Shown here one piece after another: positions 47,990 to 56,693 of a DNA stretch of 64,000 nt. The notes below the pieces were generated by a model, which saw only the letters and a list, made by a program, of their open reading frames with translations, was not told where the DNA came from and searched no databases. Each line of letters starts with the position of its first letter. The stretch's first letter is position 1. The stretch is from Desulfarculaceae bacterium (lineage in GTDB: Bacteria; Desulfobacterota; Desulfarculia; Desulfarculales; Desulfarculaceae). The stretch is from assembly GCA_020444545.1 (NCBI GenBank), contig JAHLKT010000003.1, positions 124,001 through 188,000 on the forward strand, given 5' to 3'. The translations under genes and the position numbers were made by a program.

Positions 47990-49043
47990 CAACACGGCCA
48001 CGGCCAACGTCGTGGTGGCGCTGACCGACGGGCAGGGACAAGTCGGCTACGGCGAGGGGGTTCCTCGCAGCTATGTGACCGGAGAAGAGGTGGAAAGCTC
48101 CCTGGCCGCCCTGAAAAGCGGCCTGGGGCCCCTGGTCCTGGACGCCGAGATACCCGACGGCCAGGCCCTGGGCTGGCTGGAGCGCATCGCCGGAGCCCAG
48201 GCCCTGGACGCCGCTCCGGCCTCGGCCTGCGCCCTGGAGACCGCCCTCCTCGACCTGGCCGGACGCCGCGCGCGGCGCTCGCTGAGCAGCTTCCTGGGCT
48301 CCGGCGCGCCCGCGCCGGTGGTCTACAGCGCGGTGGTGCCTCTTTTACCCCCCCCGGCCCTGCCCGCCATCCTGGGCCAGGTAAAGGCCATGGGCCTGAA
48401 GCAGGTCAAGGTGAAGGTGGAGCGCCAGGGCGGCGTGGAGCTGGTGGCCAAGGTGCGCGAGGCCCTGGGCCTCGAGGCCCGTCTGAGGGTGGACGCCAAC
48501 GGCGCCTGGAGCCCCGGCGAAGCGATTGATCAGATCAAGGCCCTGGCCGAGCTGGGAGTGGAGGCGGTGGAGCAGCCGGTGCCCGCCGAGCTGGGGCCCC
48601 GAGCCCTGGCCGAGGTCAACGCGGCGGTGGAGCCCATGCTCATCGCCGACGAGTCGCTGTGCACCCGCGCGGACGCCGAAGGGCTCATCGCCGCCCGAGG
48701 GGTGGGCTGCTTCAATTTGCGCCTATCCAAATGCGGCGGCCCGTCGCGCACCCTGGAGCTGATGAAGCTGGCCCAAGAGGCGGGGCTCAAGTGCATGCTA
48801 GGCTGCCAGGTGGGCGAGCTGGGCATCCTCTCGGCCCTGGGCCGCCAGTTCGGGGGCATGCACCCGGAGCTGGTCTACCAAGAGGGCAGCCTGACCCGGT
48901 TCTTCGTGGACCAAGACCTGATCCGGCAAAACCTGACCTTCGGGCCGGGAGGCATGGCCCCGCCGCTCATCGGCCCGGGCCTGGGGGTGGAGGTGCTGCC
49001 CGCGGCCCTAGAGGGTTGCGAGCGCTTCACCCTGGCGGCCTGA
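47916..49043 (+). CDS. enolase-superfamily dipeptide epimerase (L-Ala-D/L-Glu type) or muconate-cycloisomerase-like
   Basis: 375 residues. The MLE-subgroup catalytic set is complete: KVKVE (K165/K167), RVDANGAW, VEQPVP, IADESLC and the second-base Lys in LRLSKCGG. The N-terminal capping domain starts at the first residues (ITSLSAYLIRWPFSLAVSHSLAS), so the ATG at 47916 must be right or nearly so even though it lies inside the acyltransferase gene and has a poor ribosome site. L-Ala-D/L-Glu epimerases recycle murein peptides; substrate cannot be fixed from motifs alone. Confidence 0.83.
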   Translation: MHITSLSAYLIRWPFSLAVSHSLASNTATANVVVALTDGQGQVGYGEGVPRSYVTGEEVESSLAALKSGLGPLVLDAEIPDGQALGWLERIAGAQALDAAPASACALETALLDLAGRRARRSLSSFLGSGAPAPVVYSAVVPLLPPPALPAILGQVKAMGLKQVKVKVERQGGVELVAKVREALGLEARLRVDANGAWSPGEAIDQIKALAELGVEAVEQPVPAELGPRALAEVNAAVEPMLIADESLCTRADAEGLIAARGVGCFNLRLSKCGGPSRTLELMKLAQEAGLKCMLGCQVGELGILSALGRQFGGMHPELVYQEGSLTRFFVDQDLIRQNLTFGPGGMAPPLIGPGLGVEVLPAALEGCERFTLAA

Positions 49044-49213
49044 TCCGCTCAGCGCCTATAGGACCACTATATGTTGTATCGCCCTAATTTGACTGCACAA
49101 TAAAGGTTCTGTTTTTTTAGGGACGCTCTTGACAAACGGAGCGCTCCGACTGATGATCTACAAAGCAACTTCGCGGAAAAGCTAAAACTTTTCAGCCCCC
49201 CCGGGGTTGCGGG

Positions 49214-51082
49214 ATGGATCAGGCCGTGGAACGCCACAACAGCTGCCTCAATAGCCGGGCCATCATCGACTATGTCGAGCGGCACTACGGCTCGCCTCAT
49301 TTGCTCCTCAAGGGGCTGGAGGATGAGCTCGGCGAGATCGAGGAGCCCCTGGCCTTTTTGCGCGACGCCCACAACTGGGTGTCGGCCGGGCTTCTGGCCC
49401 GCATGTACGCCAACGCCCGCGAGCTCACCGGCGATCCCCGCGTGGCCTTCCAGATCGGCTTCGAATCGGTCACCCACCAGCGCCTGGGTTACATCCAGCA
49501 AATCCTTTTGAAAGCCTGGGCCTCGCCCCGCGTGGCGGTCAAGCGCCTGGAGACCATCAACCGCAAGTTCAACCGCACCAAGGAAGTGGAGCTGGTCGCC
49601 CAGGAATCGGACCACGCCCTGGTGCGCCTGCACTGGCTGCCCGGCATCGAGGTCAGCGACGACTTCTGCCTGATGAACCAGGGGGTCTACTCGGCCATCC
49701 CCACCATCTGGGGCCTGCCCCCGGCCCGGGTGGAGGAGACCAAGTGCCAGTTCGAGGGCGACGAATACTGCGAGTTCGACGTCCGCTGGCGCAACCCCTC
49801 CCTGGTGCAGCGGGCCCGCCTGCTCATCCACAACCAGCGCAGCCTCCTGGGCGAGAGCCTGGCCGAGATCGAGCACGACAAGCAGCTTCTGGAGCACAAG
49901 TACTCCGAGGTGCAGGCGCTCAACCGCCAGCTCATGCGCAAGATAGAGCAGATCCTGGCCATCCAGCAGGCCTCGGGAGCCATCCTCTCCGAGCTGGACT
50001 ACGGCCGACTGATTCCCAACGTCCTCTCCCTGTTCCTCAGGACCATCGGCTACCAGCGGGCCATGATCATGCTGGTGGACGAGAGCGCGCAGATGCTGCG
50101 CTTCGAAGAGGGCGTGGGCATGGACCCCAGCGACCTGGCCCCCATGGACGGCTATTCGGTGCCCATGGACCGCTCCAGCAACCTCCTGGCCCGCGTGGCC
50201 CAGAGCGGCCAGCCCCTGATCAGCCACGACGCGGCCCGTTTGAACCTGAACCCCAAAAACCTCATCATCCGCAAGTATCAGCCCCAGGCCATCGTGATCC
50301 TGCCCCTGACCGCCCAGGGCCGGGTGATCGGCATCCTGGCCGCCGACCGCCCCGAGGGCGACGACCCGGTGACCAGCATGGACCGCGACTATCTGGGGGT
50401 GTTCGCCAACCAGGTGGCCCTGGCCATCGAAAACGCCCGCATGTACCGGGACCTCAAGGAATCCTTCCTGTCCACGGTGCAGTCCCTGGCCCAGGCCCTG
50501 GAAGCCAAGGACCCCTACACCCGCGGCCACTCCGAGCGCGTGACCACCTACGCGGCGCGCCTGGCCACCCGGGTGGGCCTGCCCGAGGAAGAGGTGGAGA
50601 TGCTCAAGCGCCTGGGCATGCTCCACGACGTGGGCAAGATCGCCCTGGACCGCCAGATCCTGAACAAGGAAGGCAAGCTCTCCGACGAGGATCTGGAGAT
50701 GGTGCGCAAGCATCCCATCTGGGGCGAGAGCATCATCCGGCCCCTCAAGCTGACCAAGGCCGAGATGGCCATCGTGCGCCACCACCACGAGCGCTACGAC
50801 GGCCGGGGCTATCCCGACGGCCTGGCCGCCGAGGCCATCCCCCTGCCCGCCCGGGTGATCAGCGTGGCCGACGCCTTTGACGCCATGACTAGCGACCGCC
50901 CCTACCGCAAGGCCATGGGCCTCAGGGACGCCCTGGACGAGTTGGAGCGCGGCGCGGGCAGCCAGTTCGACCGCAAAATGGTGGAGGCCTTTGTCACCAT
51001 GGTGCGCGAGGGCCGCATCGACGACGTGCTGCCCCGCCACCGCAAGGACAACCTGCGCCATCTCAACCTGGCCAAGACCTAA
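49214..51082 (+). CDS. V4R-like/GAF/HD-GYP domain protein, probable cyclic-di-GMP phosphodiesterase
   Basis: 622 residues. N-terminal 190 residues resemble a V4R/haem-NO-binding-like small-molecule domain (RVEETKCQFEGDEYCEFDVRW is the typical ending). A coiled coil (200-255) and a GAF domain (about 265-410) follow, then an HD-GYP domain (from 420) with HSERVTTYAARLA, HDVGKIAL, HHHERYDGRGYPDGL and DAFDAMTSDRPYR. The HD residues and GYP are intact, so activity is likely. Soluble, no membrane helix. A terminator at 51107 separates it from the convergent GGDEF-EAL gene, so the two c-di-GMP enzymes are neighbours. Confidence 0.88.
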   Translation: MDQAVERHNSCLNSRAIIDYVERHYGSPHLLLKGLEDELGEIEEPLAFLRDAHNWVSAGLLARMYANARELTGDPRVAFQIGFESVTHQRLGYIQQILLKAWASPRVAVKRLETINRKFNRTKEVELVAQESDHALVRLHWLPGIEVSDDFCLMNQGVYSAIPTIWGLPPARVEETKCQFEGDEYCEFDVRWRNPSLVQRARLLIHNQRSLLGESLAEIEHDKQLLEHKYSEVQALNRQLMRKIEQILAIQQASGAILSELDYGRLIPNVLSLFLRTIGYQRAMIMLVDESAQMLRFEEGVGMDPSDLAPMDGYSVPMDRSSNLLARVAQSGQPLISHDAARLNLNPKNLIIRKYQPQAIVILPLTAQGRVIGILAADRPEGDDPVTSMDRDYLGVFANQVALAIENARMYRDLKESFLSTVQSLAQALEAKDPYTRGHSERVTTYAARLATRVGLPEEEVEMLKRLGMLHDVGKIALDRQILNKEGKLSDEDLEMVRKHPIWGESIIRPLKLTKAEMAIVRHHHERYDGRGYPDGLAAEAIPLPARVISVADAFDAMTSDRPYRKAMGLRDALDELERGAGSQFDRKMVEAFVTMVREGRIDDVLPRHRKDNLRHLNLAKT

Positions 51083-51106
51083 GCAGTCATCGCTATAAAA
51101 TGAATA

Positions 51107-51141
51107 AGGCCCCGCCGCACGGCGGGGCCTGGTTGTTTTTT
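51107..51141. terminator. intrinsic terminator between HD-GYP and GGDEF-EAL genes
   Basis: Stem AGGCCCCGCCG / CGGCGGGGCCT with a tiny loop, followed by GGTTGTTTTTT on the plus strand. On the minus strand the flank is TATTCATTTTATAG, so it may serve both convergent genes. Confidence 0.8.
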
Positions 51142-51154
51142 GGGGAAGGCTCTT

Positions 51155-52984
51155 TTAGTGCAGGCGCGTACCGCTGGCCAGCAGGTCGTACAGCTCCGTC
51201 TCGGGCAGGGGCCGGCTGAACAGGAAGCCCTGGATCTGGTCGCAGCGCCGCTCGCGCAGGAAGCTCAGCTGATCGCGGTTCTCCACCCCCTCGGCGATCA
51301 CCTTGAGCCGCAGGCCCCGGCTCATGTTGATGATGGTGTCCACGATGGAAGCGTCGTCGCTGTTCACCGCCACGTCCTGCACAAAGGAGCGGTCTATCTT
51401 CAGGGTGTTCATGGGGAAGCGCTTCAGATAGTAGAGGTTGGAGTAGCCCTTGCCGAAGTCGTCCATGGAGAGCTGGACCCCCAGGCGGTTTAGCTCCTCC
51501 AGAGTTACGATGGCCTCGTCCACCGAGTTCATGACCATACTCTCGGTCACCTCCAGCTCCAGGCAGCGCGGGTCCAGGCCGGTGCGCCCCAGGGTCTCGG
51601 CCACCATGGGCACCAGGTCCTTTTGCTGAAACTGGCGCGGCGAGAGGTTCACCGACACCGCCAAGCCCTCCCGTCCCTTGTCGTGCCAGGCCTTGGTCTG
51701 GCGGCAGGCCTGCTCCAGCACCCAGCGCCCGATGGGCACGATCTGGCCGGTGTCCTCGGCCAGGGGAATGAACTCGCCCGGGCTGATGAGCCCCTGCTCG
51801 GGGCGCTGCCAGCGCACCAGGGCCTCCACCCCCACCACGCTGCCCTGGTTCAGCTCCACCTTGGGCTGGTAGTGCACCAGGAACTCCTGGTTGTCGATGG
51901 CCGAGCGCAACGCGCCCTCCAGGGCCATGCGCCGCTGCACCTTGTCGTTTAGCTCCGGGGTGAACAGCTTGAAGTTGTTGCGGCCCGCTCCCTTGGCCCG
52001 GTACATGGCCATGTCCGCGTTGGCCATCAGGGTCTCGGCCTCGCGGCCGTCGTCCGGGAACAGGGTGATGCCCACGCTGGCCGAGAGGAAGAACTCGCGG
52101 CCCCGCAGGCTAAAAGGCCTGGCCATGGCGTCCAGCACCCGCTGGGCCACCACCCCGGCGTACTCCGGCTCCCGGATGCCCATCAAGAGCACGATAAACT
52201 CGTCGCCGCCCAGGCGGGCCACGGTGTCCTCGTCGCGCACCGTGTCGGCCAGGCGGGCGGAGGTCTCGCGCAACAGCTCGTCGCCCGCCGCGTGGCCCAG
52301 GCCGTCGTTCACGTGCTTGAAATTGTCCAGGTCCAGAAACAACAGGGCCAGGCGCTGGTCCTTGCGGGCCGAGCTGGCGATGGCCTTTTCCAGGCGGTCG
52401 TTGAACAGGCGGCGGTTGGGCAGCCCGGTCAGCGCGTCGTGGTAGGCCAGGTAGGTGATCTTCTCCTCGGAGTTCTTGATGGCGCTGATGTCGCGCACCG
52501 CCCACACCAGGCGGCCTTGGTCGCCGCCCATGCGGGCCACGGAAAGCCACTGGTGAAACTCGTGGCCGTCGGGGCGCTGGTGCACCACCTCGCCGCCCCA
52601 CACCCCCTCGTCCTCCAGGGCCGCGAAGATCGCGGCATAGACGCCGGCCGCGTCGGGGTGCTGGTTCAGCCCGGCCAGGGACTGGCCGTTCGCCTGCCCG
52701 GCCTCGTGCCCGCAGATCTGGCAGAAGGCCGCGTTGACCATCTGGACCTGGCCCATGGCGTCGGTTACCGCGATGCCTTCGGAGGTGCTCTCCAGCACCT
52801 GCTCCAGCAGGCGGCTGTGGTGGCGGCAATGCTCCAGCTCGCGCCCGAGCTGCTCCATCACCTCCAAACCGCTTTCCACCACCTGGCTCAGCTCGCGGCG
52901 GCGGGCCTGATCCAGCTCCAGCCGCTCCAGGACGGCGCTCAGTTTGTCTCTCCAGCTGCTGATGATTTCCGGGCTAGGCGTCAC
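51155..52984 (-). CDS. PAS-GGDEF-EAL cyclic-di-GMP enzyme
   Basis: 609 residues from GTG 52984, which has GGGAG 5 bases upstream; an ATG at 53029 gives 15 more residues but no ribosome site. Coiled coil (1-70), PAS domain (about 60-180), GGDEF domain with LGGDEFIVLL intact, and EAL domain with VGVEALVRW, SMDDFGKGYSNLYYL and AEGVENRDQL intact. Both catalytic cores look active, so net synthesis or breakdown cannot be told. No membrane helix. Lies next to the HD-GYP gene. Confidence 0.92.
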   Translation of the reverse strand: MTPSPEIISSWRDKLSAVLERLELDQARRRELSQVVESGLEVMEQLGRELEHCRHHSRLLEQVLESTSEGIAVTDAMGQVQMVNAAFCQICGHEAGQANGQSLAGLNQHPDAAGVYAAIFAALEDEGVWGGEVVHQRPDGHEFHQWLSVARMGGDQGRLVWAVRDISAIKNSEEKITYLAYHDALTGLPNRRLFNDRLEKAIASSARKDQRLALLFLDLDNFKHVNDGLGHAAGDELLRETSARLADTVRDEDTVARLGGDEFIVLLMGIREPEYAGVVAQRVLDAMARPFSLRGREFFLSASVGITLFPDDGREAETLMANADMAMYRAKGAGRNNFKLFTPELNDKVQRRMALEGALRSAIDNQEFLVHYQPKVELNQGSVVGVEALVRWQRPEQGLISPGEFIPLAEDTGQIVPIGRWVLEQACRQTKAWHDKGREGLAVSVNLSPRQFQQKDLVPMVAETLGRTGLDPRCLELEVTESMVMNSVDEAIVTLEELNRLGVQLSMDDFGKGYSNLYYLKRFPMNTLKIDRSFVQDVAVNSDDASIVDTIINMSRGLRLKVIAEGVENRDQLSFLRERRCDQIQGFLFSRPLPETELYDLLASGTRLH

Positions 52985-53346
52985 GGTTGCTCCCATCCAG
53001 GTTACGGACCTAAAAGCCAAATTGCGCACTAAGTTAGCACCCTTGCCCGACGCCTGGCAAGCCCTGTCCCGGCCGGGGGCTCTGGTTTAACGCGATGGTC
53101 ACGCAACACGGCCAACCGCATCGGGCCCAGGCCCCATGCGGTCTTTCGCGGAGGCCGGGGCGGCAAGCCAAGCATCCGCAGGCCCGGCCGGAGCGATCGG
53201 GGCCCGGCCAAATCGCTCCAGGCTGTATTGTCTTTAATCTCCTAGTGATATTGCGCTAGAATGGGTCCAACCACGCCCGCCCCGATCTCCCATCCAGAAC
53301 GCATCCATCCGGCGGGATATTCAGGCTACATTTCCGGGAGGGGACC
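52985..53346. other. intergenic region with two hairpins
   Basis: 362 bases without a gene between divergent genes. Two stem-loops follow one another: 53115-53142 (ACCGCAT / ATGCGGT, with an inner GGGCC / GGCCC) and 53190-53219 (GGAGCGAT / ATCGCTCC, 14-base loop). An AT-rich patch at 53224-53262 with TAGAAT may hold the asdA promoter; its -35 is poor. The hairpins could be part of the asdA leader or of a small RNA. Confidence 0.4.
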
Positions 53347-54960
53347 ATGCCCAAGAAAAAGACTTCCACCCGCGCCCAAGAACGCAAGCTGGAAAGGCTC
53401 AGCCCCTTCCAGCTCAAGAACCGCCTCATCGAGCTGGCCACCACCAGCCACGAGCGCATGATGCTCAACGCGGGCCGGGGCAACCCCAACTGGACCGCCA
53501 CTGAGCCGCGCCAGGCCTTTTTCAGCCTGGGGCAGTTCGCGGCCTCGGAGTCCGAGCGCGCCCTCGACCTGCCGGCCATGGGCGGCCACCCGGTGGTGCG
53601 CGGCATGATCAGCCGCTTCGACAAGTGGTGCGCCGCGCATAAGGATCAGGAGGGCGTGGCCTTCCTGCGCTCCGCCCTTTCCCTGGCCCAGCGGGAGATG
53701 GGCCTCAAGCGGGCCGACCTGTTGGCCGAGCTGGTGGGCGGCATCCTGGGCGACAACTACCCCACCCCGGACCGGATGCTCTCCCTGTGCGAGGTGGTGG
53801 TGCGCAAGTATCTGGACCTGGAGATGTGCGCGGCCAAACCGCCCCGGGGCAAGTTCGACCTGTTCGCCACCGAGGGCGGCACCGCGGCCATGTGCTACAT
53901 CTTCAACTCCCTGGCCGAGAACAAGCTGTTGCACAAGGGCGACAAGATCGCCCTGGGAACCCCCATATTCACGCCCTATCTGGAGATCCCCCACCTCAAC
54001 GACTATGAGTTGATGGAAGTGGAGGTCATGGGCGACGAGCACAACGACTGGCAGGTGCCCGAGGGCGAGCTGGAAAAGCTGGCCGACCCCAAGGTCAAGG
54101 CCTTCTTCCTGGTCAACCCCTCCAACCCGCCCTCGGTGAGCATGGCCCCCAAGGACCTCGCCTACCTGGCCAAGCTGGTCAAGACCAAGCGCAAGGACCT
54201 CATCATCCTCACCGACGACGTGTACGGCACCTTTGTCAACGGCTTCCGCTCGCTCATGGCCACCTGCCCCAAGAACACCATCTGCGTCTACTCCTTCTCC
54301 AAGTACTTCGGCTGCACCGGCTGGCGCCTGGGGGTCATCGCCATCCACCAGAACAACGTCTTCGACCAGGCCATCGCCGGGCTGTCCAAGAAGGACAAGA
54401 AGGCCCTGAACCAGCGCTACGGCAGCGTGACCCTGGACGTGCCCTCCATGAAGCTCATCGACCGCATGGTGGCCGACAGCCGGGCCGTGGCCCTTAACCA
54501 CACCGCCGGGCTCTCCACGCCCCAGCAGGTGCAGATGGCCCTGTTCGCCTTGCAGGGCCTGCTGGATTACAAGGCGGGCTACAAGTACAAGGCCCAGGCC
54601 CAGGCGGTGGTGAGCCAGCGCTTCGACGACCTGTACAAGGCCGTGGAGTTGGGCTATAGCTCCAGCCCCTACGACGCGCACTACTACACCACCATCGACG
54701 TGGGCGACATGGCCGAGGCCAAGTACGGCAAGGCCTTTGCCAAGTGGATGATGAAGAGCTACGAGCCGGTGGACTTCGTCCTGCGCCTGGCGGCCGAGCG
54801 CGAGGTGGTGCTCCTGCCCGGGGCGGGCTTCGACGCGCCGGACTGGACCATCCGGGTGTCCCTGGCCAACCTTCCGGACCAGGCCTACGTGAAGATCGGC
54901 AAGCAGGTCAAGAGCCTGGTGGCCGAGTATTACGGCGAGTACCAAAAGGCCAAGAAGTAG
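53347..54960 (+). CDS. asdA: bifunctional aspartate aminotransferase / aspartate 4-decarboxylase
   Basis: PLP enzyme that decarboxylates aspartate to alanine and CO2 (and transaminates aspartate). 537 residues, the length of AsdA; the Schiff-base Lys sits in YSFSKYFGCTGWRLG. N-terminal NAGRGNPNW and ATEGGTAAM and the central NPSNPPSVSM are AsdA family marks. ATG with GGGAGGGG 4 bases upstream. It is followed 26 bases later by the aspartate:alanine exchanger, the classic partner: exchange of Asp for Ala plus intracellular decarboxylation consumes a cytoplasmic proton and builds proton motive force. Confidence 0.93.
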   Translation: MPKKKTSTRAQERKLERLSPFQLKNRLIELATTSHERMMLNAGRGNPNWTATEPRQAFFSLGQFAASESERALDLPAMGGHPVVRGMISRFDKWCAAHKDQEGVAFLRSALSLAQREMGLKRADLLAELVGGILGDNYPTPDRMLSLCEVVVRKYLDLEMCAAKPPRGKFDLFATEGGTAAMCYIFNSLAENKLLHKGDKIALGTPIFTPYLEIPHLNDYELMEVEVMGDEHNDWQVPEGELEKLADPKVKAFFLVNPSNPPSVSMAPKDLAYLAKLVKTKRKDLIILTDDVYGTFVNGFRSLMATCPKNTICVYSFSKYFGCTGWRLGVIAIHQNNVFDQAIAGLSKKDKKALNQRYGSVTLDVPSMKLIDRMVADSRAVALNHTAGLSTPQQVQMALFALQGLLDYKAGYKYKAQAQAVVSQRFDDLYKAVELGYSSSPYDAHYYTTIDVGDMAEAKYGKAFAKWMMKSYEPVDFVLRLAAEREVVLLPGAGFDAPDWTIRVSLANLPDQAYVKIGKQVKSLVAEYYGEYQKAKK

Positions 54961-54986
54961 GGCCGCGCGAGAGGGAGTCGATACTC

Positions 54987-56678
54987 ATGCACGAGGTAAT
55001 CGCGTTTCTCAAGAACAACCAGGTGGTCCTGATGTTTTTGGTGATCGCCCTGGGCTACATGCTGGGGCACATCAAGATCGGCTGGTTCTCCCTGGGCACC
55101 ATCGCCGGCTCGCTAATCGTGGGCCTTCTTATCGGATTGACCGCCGACTACAACATCGCGCCCATCATCAAGAGCGTGGGCTTCGGCGTGTTCATCTACG
55201 CGGTGGGCCTGCGCGTGGGGCCCCAGTTCTTCGCGGGCATGAAAAAGGACGGCCTCAAGCTGGTCACCATGTCCCTGGTGGCCTGTCTGTCGGGCTTCGC
55301 GGTGGTCTACATCATCTCGGAGTGGCGGGGCTTCGACTGGGGCATCGCGCCGGGCATCCTCTCCGGGGCCATGACCAACACCCCCACCCTGGGCGCGGCC
55401 GAACAGGCCATAACCTCGGGCGCGGCCAAGCCGCCCGCGGGCATCACCGCGGACATGGCCATGAGCTCGGTGGCCGTGGCCTACGCCATCACCTACCTCT
55501 TCGGCACGGTGGGACGCATCGTGCTGTTCAAGATGCTGCCCCGCTTCTTCGGCTACGACCTGGCGGCCGAGGCCAAGAAGCTTGAGGCCCAGATGAGCCA
55601 GGATGAGCCGGGCCACGACCCCAACAGCGACTACTTCTCCGAGTACCACATCTGGGACCTGCGCTCCTTCGAGGTGACCAACCCCGAGATCGAGGGCAAG
55701 CCCTTGAGCGAGCTGGCCCAGGAGCACCCGGAGAACCTGGCCATCGAGCGCATCAAGCGCGGCGACAAGATCATCGAACCCAGCCCTGATTTCAAACTGG
55801 CCCAGGGCGACCTCATCGCCCTGTCCGGCTCCATCAACGACGTGGCCCAGGCGGCCAGCGTCATCGGCCCGGAGAAACCGGACAAGGAGATCCTGGACCT
55901 TATGGCCGAGGACCTGGAGATCCTGGTGACCAACAAGGCGGTGGCGGGCAAGAGCCTTCAGGAGGTGGGCCAGAACCACGGCCGGGGCTGCTACGTCACC
56001 GGCTTCATGCGCGGCGGGGTGGAGCAGCAGGTGCACCACGGCCAGAAGCTGCAAAAGGGCGACATCCTCATCATCAGCGGCATCGGCTCGCGGGTGGACG
56101 AGCTGGCCAAGGTGCTGGGCTACCCGGTGCGCCGCTCCGGGGTCACCGACCTGTTCACCCTGGCGGTGGGCATGGTGGTGGGCAGCCTCATCGGGGCCAT
56201 CACCGTGAAGGTCTTCGGCGTGCCCCTGAGCCTGGGCTCGGCCGGCGGCCTCTTGTTGGCGGGCATCGTCATCAGCTTCCTGCGCTCGCGCCACCCCACC
56301 TTCGGCAACATCCCCGGCGGGGCCCGGGCCATCCTGGAGGACATCGGGCTCACCATCTTCATCGTGGTGGTGGGCCTGAGCGCGGGCAGCAGCGTGATCA
56401 AGGTGCTCAAGACCTCGGGCGCCGACGTGTTCCTGGCCGGCCTGGCGGTCACCTTGATCACCGCCATCCTGCCCTGGCTGTGGGGCAAGTACATCCTCCG
56501 GCTCAACCCGGTGATCAACATCGGCGCCTGCACCGGCGCCGGAGTGATCACCGCCGCGCTCAAGGCGGTGAGCGAGGAGGCCAAGTCCTCCCTGCCCGCC
56601 CTGGGCTATCCCGTGCCCTACGCGGTGAGCACCATCCTGCTCACCGTGGCCGGCTACATCATTCTGCAACTTCTCTAG
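54987..56678 (+). CDS. aspT: aspartate:alanine exchanger (AspT, AAE family)
   Basis: 563 residues: five N-terminal helices (VVLMFLVIALGYMLGHIKIG, GIAPGILSGAMTNTPTLGAA), two central TrkA-C/RCK-C domains (about 215-375) and about five C-terminal helices (LFTLAVGMVVGSLIGAI onward), the AAE layout. AspT takes up aspartate and exports alanine electrogenically. The start ATG 54987 has GAGGGAG upstream; the longer open frame overlaps asdA and is not coding. Middle gene of asdA-aspT-ansB. Confidence 0.92.
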   Translation: MHEVIAFLKNNQVVLMFLVIALGYMLGHIKIGWFSLGTIAGSLIVGLLIGLTADYNIAPIIKSVGFGVFIYAVGLRVGPQFFAGMKKDGLKLVTMSLVACLSGFAVVYIISEWRGFDWGIAPGILSGAMTNTPTLGAAEQAITSGAAKPPAGITADMAMSSVAVAYAITYLFGTVGRIVLFKMLPRFFGYDLAAEAKKLEAQMSQDEPGHDPNSDYFSEYHIWDLRSFEVTNPEIEGKPLSELAQEHPENLAIERIKRGDKIIEPSPDFKLAQGDLIALSGSINDVAQAASVIGPEKPDKEILDLMAEDLEILVTNKAVAGKSLQEVGQNHGRGCYVTGFMRGGVEQQVHHGQKLQKGDILIISGIGSRVDELAKVLGYPVRRSGVTDLFTLAVGMVVGSLIGAITVKVFGVPLSLGSAGGLLLAGIVISFLRSRHPTFGNIPGGARAILEDIGLTIFIVVVGLSAGSSVIKVLKTSGADVFLAGLAVTLITAILPWLWGKYILRLNPVINIGACTGAGVITAALKAVSEEAKSSLPALGYPVPYAVSTILLTVAGYIILQLL

Positions 56679-56693
56679 GGAAACGGAGCAGCC

